This document shows, one piece after another, positions 24,424 to 32,576 of a stretch of DNA of 38,142 bases. The position numbers and the translations under genes were made by a program. Below the pieces are notes generated by a model. The model was not told the origin of the DNA and made no database searches. It saw only the letters and a program-made list of their open reading frames with translations. The number at the start of each line of letters is the position of its first letter. Position 1 is the stretch's first letter. This DNA is from Gammaproteobacteria bacterium (lineage in GTDB: Bacteria > Pseudomonadota > Gammaproteobacteria > Arenicellales > Poriferihabitantaceae). The DNA is taken from contig JAPPPS010000117.1 of NCBI GenBank assembly GCA_028817405.1, positions 1 to 38,142 of the forward strand, read 5' to 3'.

Positions 24424-25779
24424 ATGCCTGATTTTGACCTCATGGTACGCGGCGATGTCATTACGCCGGAACGCGTAATGGAAGGCGGCTATGTGGCGGT
24501 GCGCGGCGGCAAAATCGCCGCGGTGTCCGCGAGCAAACCGGGCAGCGCAAAAGTCAACCGCGACCTGGACGGCGCATGGCTCTTTCCCGGCGTTATCGAC
24601 GCCCAAGTGCATTCCCGCAGCCAAAAAGGACAGGAAGGTTTTGCTTTTTCCACCAAAGCCGCGGCCAGCGGCGGCGTCACCACCATCGTCGACATGCCGT
24701 ACGACGAAGACTTGTTGGTCTGCGACGCCGATAGTCTGGCGCAAAAAGCCGCGGATGCGGAACGCGAGGCATGCGTCGATGTCGCGTTATACGGCAGCAT
24801 CAACCCGGCCCACGGCGTCACCCGCATCCGCGAGCAAATCCAGGGCGGGGTCTGCGGTTTCAAGTTTTCCACCTTCGGCACCGACCCGGTGCGTTTTCCT
24901 CGCATTCCGCCGCACCTGATGATGCGGGCGTTTGCGGCCATCGCCCCTTCCGGCCTGGCCGCCGGCGTGCACAACGAAAACGAGGAAGTGGTGCGGTATG
25001 AAACCGAGCAAGTGAACAAAGCGAAACGCGCCGATTATCTCGCCCACGGCCTCACCCACACCGATTTCTCGGAACTGCTCGCCATCGCGGAGATTTACGA
25101 AACCGGCGCCTACACCGGATGCCGGGCGCATGTCGTGCATTGCTCGTTGGGTCGGGGAATTGAAATTTGCGAAAGTTACCGGCGCCAGGGTTTTGATGCG
25201 TCCATTGAAGTCTGCCTCCACTATTTAATTCTCACCGAAGAAGACGATGTCAGCCGCCTCGGCGGACTCGCCAAAATCAACCCGCCCATTCGCCCGCGCC
25301 GGGAGCGGGAAGCGCTGTGGAGTCACCTCGCCGCCGGCAACATCGACCTGGTTTCCACCGACCATGTGGCGTGGTCGCTGAGCCGCAAAAACAACCCCGA
25401 CATGCTGAAAAACGCCTCCGGTGGGCCGGGCTTGGAAGCGCTGCTGCCGCTGATGCTGAAGGAATGCCAACGCCGCGGCGTGAGTTTGTCGATGGCGGCC
25501 CGTGTGCTGGCCTCCAACCCGGCGCGCCATTTCCGAATCGGCCGCACCAAAGGCGCGTTGACGGTCGGCGCTGATGCGGATTTCTCGGTGGTGGACCCGG
25601 CCCATGCGCCGTACCGCGTCGCCGATTCGCGCACCGTGGCCGACTGGAGCGTTTATGAAGGAATCGAAATGCCGCAGGTCAAGGCGACTTACTTGCGCGG
25701 AGAATGCATCTGGGACGGGCGCGAAGTGCTGGCGCGGGAAGGTTTCGGCCGGCTGGTCAGGCCGCATGCCGGGCGTTGA
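24424..25779 (+). CDS. Cyclic amidohydrolase (hydantoinase/allantoinase/dihydroorotase family)
   Basis: Zinc-type amidohydrolase opening a cyclic amide or ureide ring. Ligand positions visible: IDAQVHSRSQ, where the usual HxH reads Gln61-Val-His63; Lys147 in GFKFSTFG as the likely carboxylated lysine; His183, His239 (AHVVHCS), His266 (VCLHYL) and Asp313 (STDHVAW). 451 residues. The Gln for the first His occurs in some allantoinase/dihydroorotase relatives, so activity is not excluded. The start MPDFDLMVRGD at 24424 is followed by the standard N-terminal beta-sandwich. The next gene starts 8 bp after its stop and encodes an M20 amidohydrolase: together the classic pair for ring opening, then carbamoyl removal. 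Confidence 0.85.
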   Translation: MPDFDLMVRGDVITPERVMEGGYVAVRGGKIAAVSASKPGSAKVNRDLDGAWLFPGVIDAQVHSRSQKGQEGFAFSTKAAASGGVTTIVDMPYDEDLLVCDADSLAQKAADAEREACVDVALYGSINPAHGVTRIREQIQGGVCGFKFSTFGTDPVRFPRIPPHLMMRAFAAIAPSGLAAGVHNENEEVVRYETEQVNKAKRADYLAHGLTHTDFSELLAIAEIYETGAYTGCRAHVVHCSLGRGIEICESYRRQGFDASIEVCLHYLILTEEDDVSRLGGLAKINPPIRPRREREALWSHLAAGNIDLVSTDHVAWSLSRKNNPDMLKNASGGPGLEALLPLMLKECQRRGVSLSMAARVLASNPARHFRIGRTKGALTVGADADFSVVDPAHAPYRVADSRTVADWSVYEGIEMPQVKATYLRGECIWDGREVLAREGFGRLVRPHAGR

Positions 25780-25787
25780 AGCGCGCG

Positions 25788-27071
25788 ATGAAAAAGAAGC
25801 CACAGTCCGCGGCCGGCGCGAACCGCCTCAAAGTCGATTCGGCGCGCATGTGGAATCGCGTCGAGCGGTTGGCGACGCTCACCGAAAAGAATCAACCGTG
25901 GACGCGCCGGGCATTCACCGATTGGTATGTCCGCAGCCGCGACTGGCTGCGCCGGGAGATGGACGCTCTGCATCTTACGGTGTCCATCGATGCGGCCGGC
26001 AACCTGAGCGGCACGCTGCCCGGCGGCGAACCGCATCTGGCCGCGTTGGCGTCCGGCTCGCACACCGACACGGTGCCGCGCGGCGGGCGCTTTGACGGGA
26101 TCGCCGGCGTGGTCGCGGCACTGGAAGCGGCGAATGTGCTTGCCGAGCATGGCCGCCCGTTGAAGCGGCCGTATCAAATCATCGATTTCCTCGCCGAAGA
26201 ACCGAACGCCTACGGCACTTCCTGCGTCGGCAGCCGCGGCATGGCCGGCGAACTGACGCCCGAGCAGTTGGACTACACCGCCGATGACGGCTCGACGTTG
26301 GCCCAAGCGATTGCCCGCAGCGGCGGCCGCCCCGAGTCCCTGGGCGCGCCGTTGCGAAGCGCCAAAGACCTGGCCGGTTTTGTGGAACTGCACATCGAAC
26401 AAGGCGTGGTGCTGGAGCAGGAGCGGCGGGACATCGGCATCGTCACCGACATCGTCGGAATCACGCGCTACAACTTCTCCCTCGGCGGCCAAGCCATGCA
26501 CGCCGGCACCACGCCCATGGAGCGCCGCCGCGACGCGCTGGCCGGCGCGGCCGAATTTGTGGTGGCGGTTGAAAAACTGGCAAGGCGGCGCGCATCGGCC
26601 GACGCCTATTTAGTCGCCACCGTCGGCAAACTGGAGGTGATTCCCAACGGCTCCAATGTGGTGCCCGGCCGGGTCGACTTGGTGCTGGAAGCGCGCTCCA
26701 ACCGCGACACCGTCACGGAAAAGTTTTGCCGGGATGTGATTGGCATCGCAAAAGAATGCGCCGCCCGGCGAAACCTCTCGCTCGACCACCGCCTGGTCAG
26801 CCAAAACGATGCGATACATTGCGATGCGGGCGTTCAAACCGCGATTGAACGCGCCGCCGCCGCGAACGGTTGCAGCAGTTTGCGAATGCCGAGCGGGGCC
26901 GGACACGACGCCGCGCATGTCGGGCGTTTATGCCCGGCCGGCATGATTTTCATTCCTTGTCTGGAGGGCAAAAGCCACTGCCCGGAAGAATGGACCGACC
27001 CCGAACAACTGGCATGCGGCGCGCAAGTTCTGCTGGACAGCATCGTGGAGTTGGACCGCATCATTGAGTGA
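25788..27071 (+). CDS. M20 family N-carbamoyl-amino-acid hydrolase / allantoate amidohydrolase
   Basis: Dinuclear metallohydrolase releasing ammonia and CO2 from ureido compounds. Visible: GSHTDTVPRGGRFDGIAGV (metal His/Asp), DFLAEEPNAYGTSCVGSR (catalytic and bridging Glu), ELHIEQG, the dimerisation-domain HAGTTPMERRRDAL, and the C-terminal PSGAGHDAAHVG and GKSHCPEEW. 427 residues, starting MKKKPQSAAG. Paired with the upstream cyclic amidohydrolase. Substrate could be N-carbamoylglutamate, ureidopropionate or allantoate; the island context favours a carbamoyl-glutamate-like compound, as inference. Confidence 0.88.
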   Translation: MKKKPQSAAGANRLKVDSARMWNRVERLATLTEKNQPWTRRAFTDWYVRSRDWLRREMDALHLTVSIDAAGNLSGTLPGGEPHLAALASGSHTDTVPRGGRFDGIAGVVAALEAANVLAEHGRPLKRPYQIIDFLAEEPNAYGTSCVGSRGMAGELTPEQLDYTADDGSTLAQAIARSGGRPESLGAPLRSAKDLAGFVELHIEQGVVLEQERRDIGIVTDIVGITRYNFSLGGQAMHAGTTPMERRRDALAGAAEFVVAVEKLARRRASADAYLVATVGKLEVIPNGSNVVPGRVDLVLEARSNRDTVTEKFCRDVIGIAKECAARRNLSLDHRLVSQNDAIHCDAGVQTAIERAAAANGCSSLRMPSGAGHDAAHVGRLCPAGMIFIPCLEGKSHCPEEWTDPEQLACGAQVLLDSIVELDRIIE

Positions 27072-27276
27072 CAACACCGGCCCCGCTTAAACGCTTTCGC
27101 GCCGCCCGGCGGGTCAACCGCACCATAGACCGACCATCCCAACACACCCCTCATGCCCCTCCCGGCTGACCGCAACGCCGCCGCCGCGCGCCTTCAGATG
27201 CCCGCGCCGCGCCGGGCGCCGTGGCGCAGACTTGACCCGGAGCCGGTGGCATGCCCGGGGCCGCCGCGCGCCTGAC

Positions 27277-28296
27277 ATGGATTCGGTCACCCAGGCGGCG
27301 TTGGGCGCGGTGGTCGGCGAAGCGGTCGCCGGGCGGCGCATCGGCAACCGGGCGTTGCTGCTGGGCGCCGTCGCCGGCACGCTACCCGACCTCGATGTGC
27401 TGGCGACGTTGTTTGCCGGCGATGTCGAGCGCTTCACCGGCCACCGCGCGCTGACCCATTCGCTGGTGGTCGCGCCGTTCGCGGCGTGGCTGCTGGCGCC
27501 GCTTTGCGCGCGGGCCTTGCCGCGCATCGGGCTGGCGCGCAGGCAGTGGCTGCACCTGTTGCTGGGGTGCCTGGTCACCCACATCATGGTGGATTTGTGC
27601 ACCGTATACGGCACACGGATTTTCTACCCGCTAAGCGATCATCCGTTCGCGCTGTCGAATCTGTTTATCATCGACCCGTTCTACACGCTGCCGCTGCTGG
27701 CTGCGATTATCTGGGTGCTGGCGGTGCGCCGCGCGCCCGGCACGCGGCGGCGCGCGACGCTCGCGGCGCTCGCGCTCAGCACCGCCTACCTGGTCACGGG
27801 GCTGGCGCTGAAGGTGCATGCCGGACAGGTGTTTGCCGACGCGCTGGCCGAGCGCGGCGTCGAGCATCGCGGCATCAAGACCATGAACACGCCGTTCAAC
27901 ATCGTGCTGTGGCGGGCGCTGGCCGTCACCGACGACGGCTACTGGCAGGGCTGGTATTCGGTGCTGGCACCGGAAGCGCCGCCGGTGCTTGAAAAGATGC
28001 CGGCGCACCCCGAACGCGCGGCGCTCGACGCGCTGGCCGCCGGCCACCCCGAACTGGCGCGGCTGATGGATTTCTCGCGCGGCTATTATTTCTATGAAGA
28101 CGGCGATGACGGCGTGGACTGGATTGACTTGCGCATGGGCGCCGGCAGCCTTTATATGTTTCGCTTTCGGGTCGCCGAGCGCGACGGCGGCGACCTGTTG
28201 CCGGCATCGCCGGTGCGCCGGCGCCCGATCCGGCCCCCGTCGATTGAAAGCGTCTGGGCCGAACTGTACTCGCGCCTGCCGCGCGCTGAACATTAA
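27277..28296 (+). CDS. YdjM-like integral membrane metal-dependent hydrolase
   Basis: Membrane protein of the YdjM/YfhO-like 'metal-dependent hydrolase' family. N-terminal MDSVTQAALGAVVGEAV, then GTLPDLDVLATLF and HRALTHSLVVAPFAAWLLAP with the conserved His motifs. Several transmembrane helices lie between about 80 and 200, and HLLLGCLVTHIMVD carries another conserved His/Asp. The soluble C-terminal half (TPFNIVLWRALAVTDDGYW, SRGYYFYEDG) is typical. 339 residues. It sits between the M20 gene (205-bp gap) and the urocanase-like gene (22-bp gap), and its role in the catabolic route is not obvious. Codon choice is more CTG/GCG-biased than its neighbours. Confidence 0.82.
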   Translation: MDSVTQAALGAVVGEAVAGRRIGNRALLLGAVAGTLPDLDVLATLFAGDVERFTGHRALTHSLVVAPFAAWLLAPLCARALPRIGLARRQWLHLLLGCLVTHIMVDLCTVYGTRIFYPLSDHPFALSNLFIIDPFYTLPLLAAIIWVLAVRRAPGTRRRATLAALALSTAYLVTGLALKVHAGQVFADALAERGVEHRGIKTMNTPFNIVLWRALAVTDDGYWQGWYSVLAPEAPPVLEKMPAHPERAALDALAAGHPELARLMDFSRGYYFYEDGDDGVDWIDLRMGAGSLYMFRFRVAERDGGDLLPASPVRRRPIRPPSIESVWAELYSRLPRAEH

Positions 28297-28318
28297 ACAT
28301 GATGGACGGAGAGCGCCC

Positions 28319-30028
28319 ATGACACCCGATCTTGCCAGACGGAAAATTAAAGCGCAGCGAGGCGGCCGCCTACGCTGCAAAGGATGGAAGCAGGAATCCA
28401 TCCTGAGAATGCTCGAAAACAATCTCGAGAACGCCGAAGACGCGTCGCGCCTTGTGGTTTATGGCGGCATCGGCAAAGCCGCGCGCAACTGGGAAAGTTT
28501 CCACGCTATCGTGGATGCGTTGAAAACTTTGGGCGACGACGAAACGCTCGCGGTTCAGGCCGGCATGCCGGTGGCCGTGTTCCCGACCCACAAACTCGCC
28601 CCGCGCGTGGTCATGGGGCTTAGCAATGTAATCCAGGCGGACTGGCCCATGTTTTATGATTTAATGGAGAAAAACTTGACCACTTTTTCCTCCTATACCG
28701 CGGGCCCGTGGGAATACATCGGCAGCCAAGGCGTTGTCGAGGGAACCTTCGAAACCTTGGGCCGCATCGCGCAGGAGCATTTCGGCAACTCGCTCAAAAA
28801 GCGGGTGCTGTTCACGGCCGGATTAGGCGGCATGGGCCGCTCGCAGCCGTTTGCCATGACCTTGCACGGCGGCATCAGCGTGGTCGTGGAAGTGCGCGCG
28901 GAAACCATCCGGCGGCGATTGGAATCGGGTTACGCCGATGTGGAGGCGTCCGACCTGGCGGAAGCCATCGCCCTGTCCGAGCGGGCCAAGGCCGACAACC
29001 GGGCGGTTGGAATCGTGTTGCGCGGCAACATGGCGGAGGTCTGCGAGGAAGCCTTGGAGAAACGCTGGCGGCCCGACATCGTGACCGAAATGTGCCCCTG
29101 TCACGACCCTTTTGCGCTCCTCCCCGCCGGCCTGGACATCGACGCGGCCGAACAACTGCGCCGCGAGGACCGGAATCATTACCTGCGCATCTCGCGCGAC
29201 ACCATGAAAAGAATCGTGCGCTCGATGAATGGGTTTGTGGATGCCGGCTGCATCGTCTTTGAATACGGCACCTTCGTGCGCAAGGAATGCGTCGACGCCG
29301 GCATGCCGCGCGCGGAGGCGTTCCGCTATCCGGGCGCCGTCGCCCGCTATATCCGGCCGTTGTTTGAAGAGGGGCGCGGCCCTTTCCGCTGGACTTGCAT
29401 CTCCGGCGACCCCGCGGACCGCGCGCGTTTGGATGAACTGGCGCTGGAGTTGTTTCCAAACTGCCCGATTGTGCAGCGGTGGATTCCGCTGGCGCGCAAA
29501 AACCTGCCCACCGAAGGACTACCGGCGCGCGTCTGCTTCCTGGGTTTTGGCCAGCGCCGGACTTTTGGATTGGCCGTCAACCAACTCATCAAAAACGGCG
29601 AAGTGGCGGGCCCGGTGGCTTTTTCACGCGACAATCTGGACTGCGGCTCCATCGCCAATCCCGCCTTTGAAACGGAAGACATGAAAGACGGCTCCGACCC
29701 CATTTCCGACTGGCCTTATCTGAACGCGCTTCTGAACGCATCGGCGATGGCGGATTTGGTGTCCATCCAAGCCAACGGCACCATGGGCGTTTCCGCCCAC
29801 ACCGGGGTCACCATGGTCGCCGACGGCACGCAAGAGGCCGACCTCAGACTGGACGCCTGTTTGCGCACCGACACCGGCATCGGCATCGTGCGCTACGCTC
29901 AATCCGGTTATCCATCGGCCCGAAAAGTGGCCGACGGCAAGGGGCCGCTGACCGATGAACGCATCACGGTGCCGCTGTGGTGGTCGCCCCGCGCAACATT
30001 CGGGCCGCCTGAGTCAACGGATGGGTAA
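28319..30028 (+). CDS. Urocanate hydratase-like protein (divergent HutU homologue)
   Basis: NAD-dependent hydratase of the urocanase fold. It retains RLRCKGWKQESILRMLENNL, VVYGGIGKAARNWESF, the dinucleotide motif TAGLGGMGRSQP (166-177), and EGLPARVCFLGFGQR with Cys406 aligned to the active-site Cys. ETEDMKDGSDPISDWPYLNALLN is also kept. It departs from HutU where substrate contacts are expected: CPCHDP for the usual TSAHDP, and SIQANGTMGVSAHTG in place of the GGGVG...QHAG loop. 569 residues, start fixed by GGAGAG at 28308-28313. The substrate is therefore probably a modified urocanate; thiourocanate is one candidate. It overlaps the next gene by 8 bp. Confidence 0.85.
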   Translation: MTPDLARRKIKAQRGGRLRCKGWKQESILRMLENNLENAEDASRLVVYGGIGKAARNWESFHAIVDALKTLGDDETLAVQAGMPVAVFPTHKLAPRVVMGLSNVIQADWPMFYDLMEKNLTTFSSYTAGPWEYIGSQGVVEGTFETLGRIAQEHFGNSLKKRVLFTAGLGGMGRSQPFAMTLHGGISVVVEVRAETIRRRLESGYADVEASDLAEAIALSERAKADNRAVGIVLRGNMAEVCEEALEKRWRPDIVTEMCPCHDPFALLPAGLDIDAAEQLRREDRNHYLRISRDTMKRIVRSMNGFVDAGCIVFEYGTFVRKECVDAGMPRAEAFRYPGAVARYIRPLFEEGRGPFRWTCISGDPADRARLDELALELFPNCPIVQRWIPLARKNLPTEGLPARVCFLGFGQRRTFGLAVNQLIKNGEVAGPVAFSRDNLDCGSIANPAFETEDMKDGSDPISDWPYLNALLNASAMADLVSIQANGTMGVSAHTGVTMVADGTQEADLRLDACLRTDTGIGIVRYAQSGYPSARKVADGKGPLTDERITVPLWWSPRATFGPPESTDG

Positions 30029-31514
30029 CAATGACTGCACGGTGATTCGCGGCGGGCGGGTGCTGGATGCCCAGACCGGCGCGGCCCCGCATCAGGATAT
30101 CGTGGTGTGCGAAGACAAAATCGCCGCCTTGAGTCCCCCGGGTGAAATCTTTTCCGGGCAAACCGCGAGCATCGACGCCGGCGGAAAACTGCTCATCCCC
30201 GGCTTGATTAACGCCCACACCCACGGACATGGCGCGCTTGGCAAGGGGCGCGGCGACCGATGGACTTTGGAGTTGCTGCTGAACGCCGGGCCGTGGATTA
30301 GCGGCGAGCGCGAGATGGAAGACAAAAAATTGGCGGCGCAGTTGAACGCCGCGGAGATGCTCCTGAAAGGCTGCACCGCATGTTACGACCTTTATTTTGA
30401 GTTCCCTGAACCCACGCCCGAGGGAATGACCGCGGTGGCGGAAGGTTACGGCGATGTCGGCGTCAGGGCGGTCATCGCGCCGATGCTCGCCGACTTGAGT
30501 TTGTATGAGGCGGTTCCGGGTTTTTTGGATTATCTCCCCGACAAGTTGCGCGACCAGGCGGCGGCGCTCAGACTCGCGCCCTGCGAAAAGAGTTTGAAGG
30601 CGAGTCGTCTTCTGCTGGAAACCTGGCAACACCATCCCAATCAGGCGCGGCTGGCCATCGCCCCGACCATTCCCCACCATTGCAGCGATGCGTTTCTCGC
30701 CGGCTGCCGGGACTTGGCGAGGGAATACGATGCGGGCATTCACATGCACCTCGCCGAATCAAAACTTCAAGGCGTCATCGGCCGGCAGCGCTACGGCAAA
30801 ACCGCCGCCGCCCACCTCGACGACCTCGGCCTCCTCGGCCCGCATTTCACCGCCGCGCACTGCGTGTGGCTGGAGCGCGACGACCTGCAATTACTCGCCG
30901 ACCGCGGCTGCAGCATCGCCCATCAGCCGGAGTGCAACTTGCGCCTCGGTTCCGGCATCGCCCCGGCGCGGGATTTTCTGGAGCGCGGAATCAACACAGG
31001 AATCGGCACCGACGGCTGCAACGCTTCCGACCACCAGAACATGTTCAGCGCGCTGAGGGCGGCGGCCAATGTCTCGCGCGTTGTCGAGCGCGATTATCAA
31101 CGGTGGCTGTCGGCGCGGGAAGCCTTCGACATGGCCACCGAGGGCGGCGCCCGGGTGTTGGGTTTCGGCGAACTATTGGGGCGCATCGCGCCGGGCCGGT
31201 TGGCCGACATCGTCTTCCTGGATTTGCACAGCGTCAACTACCTGCCGCTCAACAACCCCCTGCATCAAGTGGTCAACTGCGAAGACAGCAGCGCCGTGGA
31301 CTCGGTCATGGTCGGCGGGCGCATGGTCCTGCGCGAGCGGCGGTTCGTGGATTTCGACTACCACGGTTTGCGGCGCCGAATTGCACCCGCCATGGAACGG
31401 TTAAACCGGGCCACGGCCGCCCGGCGGGAACTTGCCGAGCGACTCGAACCACTGCTCGGGCGTTACTGCATAGGCTTATCCGGCCGGCCCCGCGACCCGC
31501 GAACTTCGAATTGA
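30021..31514 (+). CDS. TRZ/ATZ-type amidohydrolase (deaminase/chlorohydrolase family)
   Basis: Mononuclear-metal amidohydrolase of the SsnA/guanine-deaminase/SAH-deaminase group. Visible: LLIPGLINAHTHGHG (HxH at 66-68), IHMHLAES, FTAAHCVWL, CSIAHQPECNLRLGSG and TDGCNASDHQNMF with the catalytic Asp. 497 residues. The start at 30021 overlaps the urocanase-like stop by 8 bp, so the two are translationally coupled and probably act in sequence. Such enzymes hydrolyse C-N, C-Cl or C-S bonds on heterocycles. In this island it could hydrolyse imidazolone or thioxo-imidazolidine propionate, which is inference. It ends 7 bp before the right direct repeat. Confidence 0.87.
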   Translation: MGNNDCTVIRGGRVLDAQTGAAPHQDIVVCEDKIAALSPPGEIFSGQTASIDAGGKLLIPGLINAHTHGHGALGKGRGDRWTLELLLNAGPWISGEREMEDKKLAAQLNAAEMLLKGCTACYDLYFEFPEPTPEGMTAVAEGYGDVGVRAVIAPMLADLSLYEAVPGFLDYLPDKLRDQAAALRLAPCEKSLKASRLLLETWQHHPNQARLAIAPTIPHHCSDAFLAGCRDLAREYDAGIHMHLAESKLQGVIGRQRYGKTAAAHLDDLGLLGPHFTAAHCVWLERDDLQLLADRGCSIAHQPECNLRLGSGIAPARDFLERGINTGIGTDGCNASDHQNMFSALRAAANVSRVVERDYQRWLSAREAFDMATEGGARVLGFGELLGRIAPGRLADIVFLDLHSVNYLPLNNPLHQVVNCEDSSAVDSVMVGGRMVLRERRFVDFDYHGLRRRIAPAMERLNRATAARRELAERLEPLLGRYCIGLSGRPRDPRTSN

Positions 31515-31521
31515 CGATTGA

Positions 31522-31592
31522 GTCGGCGCGCCCCACCAATACAACCCGTCCAACATCGTCGCATGGTCGCGCCGCTTTTTGGTCTCGCTCAT
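31522..31592 (-). pseudogene. truncated 5' end of a ureohydrolase gene
   Basis: Reads MSETKKRRDHATMLDGLYWW followed by GAPT, against MTETKKQRDHATMLDGLYWW then GVPT in the intact gene at 24191. It stops matching at 31522, where the island begins. The start codon lies 17 bp beyond the tRNA-Ser CCA end. Confidence 0.85.
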
Positions 31593-31616
31593 GGTGTTGC
31601 TCGGCGAAATGGCGGA
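31522..31616. repeat. 95-bp direct repeat, right copy
   Basis: Same sequence as 24121-24215 except for five substitutions. Its right end runs into the tRNA-Ser 3' terminus (31610-31616). Confidence 0.9.
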
Positions 31617-31700
31617 GAGAGAGGGATTCGAACCCTCGATACGCGGTTAGCGTATACACACTTTCCAGGCGTGCTCCTTAAACCACTCGGACATCTCTCC
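31610..31700 (-). tRNA. tRNA-Ser (anticodon GGA), CCA encoded
   Basis: On the minus strand the acceptor GGAGAGA pairs with TCTCTCC. The D-arm region contains CCGAGTGG. The anticodon loop CTGGAAA gives GGA. A long variable arm GTGTATACGC...GCGTATC and T-arm GGTTCGAATCC follow. The discriminator G and an encoded CCA complete it. It begins 9 bp after the pdxH stop codon on the same strand, so it is likely processed from a pdxH-tRNA transcript. Confidence 0.95.
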
Positions 31701-31709
31701 GGTTGGGCG

Positions 31710-32546
31710 TCATGGGTACAGGCGGGATATTTTCCAGGCGCCGACGGCGGCATCGAAGCCATCATCGCCGGCGTGGGCATCACCGTCGCCGGCGCCGGCG
31801 GCCACAGCGTCGCGAGTGTACAGGATTCGGTCGTGCAATCGATGCGTGCGGCCTTGCCAAAATTCGATGCGGTGCGGGCGGATGCGGTAGCCGCCCCAGA
31901 AATCCGGCAGCGGCACTTCCGCGCCGTCGAAGCGCGCGGTGGTGCGGGCCATGCGCGACTCCAAGTCGCGCCGCGACGCCAACGCTTCGCTCTGCCGCGA
32001 CGCCCACGCGCCCAACTGCGCGTCGCGCGGGCGCGAGTGAAAATAGTCGCGCGACTCGGCCGCATCGACGCGCTCCACGATGCCCTCAACCAGCACCTGA
32101 CGGTGCAGCGCATACCACGGAAACAGCGCCGACACGGCGGCGTTGCGCGCCATCTGCCGCGCCTTGCGACTGCCGTGGTTGGTGAAAAAGACGAAGCCGC
32201 GGGCGTCGAAACCTTTCATCAAAACGCTGCGCTGCGATGGCGCGGCCGCGGCCAATTGGTCCGGGTCCGCGGCCGCCGCGCCGGCCGATTCCGGCCACGC
32301 CGCGGTCGCCAGCACCATCGCGTTCGGCTCCCACAAGTCGGCCGCGCGCGCCTGCTCCAGCCACTGCCGGAACTGCGCAAACGGGTCGCGCGCGACCGCG
32401 TCTTGGGTCAGGCCGGCCGCAGAATACCGCGCGCGCAGGGTTTCCGCTTGCGCGCTCACGGCGCGGCCGGCGACGGTTGATTCGGCGAGCGCGACCGGGC
32501 GCGCAACCGCAAACGCGCTTGAAAATGCGGCCGGGCGCGCATGCAA
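31710..32546 (-). CDS. pdxH: Pyridoxamine/pyridoxine 5'-phosphate oxidase
   Basis: FMN oxidase making pyridoxal 5'-phosphate, the cofactor of the aminotransferase in this window. Visible: DPFAQFRQWLEQA, SVLMKGFDARGFVFFTN, LFPWYALHRQVLVEGIVERV, YFHSRPRDAQLGAWAS, WGGYRIRPHRIEFWQGRTHRLHDR and the C-terminal RLYP (usually RLxP). 278 residues against ~215 for the family. Extra sequence lies at the N-terminus (before about residue 36), in an Ala-rich loop at 85-104, and in a Gly/Asp/Ala insertion at 247-268 just before the last strand. The true start could be downstream of 32546, though no better candidate is clear. 30 bp after ssb. Confidence 0.88.
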   Translation of the reverse strand: MHARPAAFSSAFAVARPVALAESTVAGRAVSAQAETLRARYSAAGLTQDAVARDPFAQFRQWLEQARAADLWEPNAMVLATAAWPESAGAAAADPDQLAAAAPSQRSVLMKGFDARGFVFFTNHGSRKARQMARNAAVSALFPWYALHRQVLVEGIVERVDAAESRDYFHSRPRDAQLGAWASRQSEALASRRDLESRMARTTARFDGAEVPLPDFWGGYRIRPHRIEFWQGRTHRLHDRILYTRDAVAAGAGDGDAHAGDDGFDAAVGAWKISRLYP

Positions 32547-32576
32547 CTACGCGACCGCGGCCGGCCGGCGGCGCGG

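Larger units (their letters stand above)
24216..31521. mobile_element. putative catabolic genomic island between 95-bp direct repeats
   Basis: A 7.3-kb block of five plus-strand genes lies exactly between two copies of a 95-bp direct repeat, with tRNA-Ser(GGA) directly beyond the right copy. Gene style differs from the flanking minus-strand operons: there are no GACGGT expansions. No integrase or transposase is present, so the mode of entry is unknown. The arrangement suggests the block was inserted between tRNA-Ser and a ureohydrolase gene that once adjoined it. Confidence 0.5.

Noticed and set aside
28319..30028. Plain HutU of histidine degradation
   Set aside because: No hutH, hutI or hutG is adjacent, and the substrate-loop motifs differ, so the name hutU was not assigned.
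24216..31521. Standard integrative element at tRNA-Ser
   Set aside because: No integrase or transposase is encoded, and the direct repeat is mainly ureohydrolase sequence rather than a tRNA 3' half, so I call it only a putative island.
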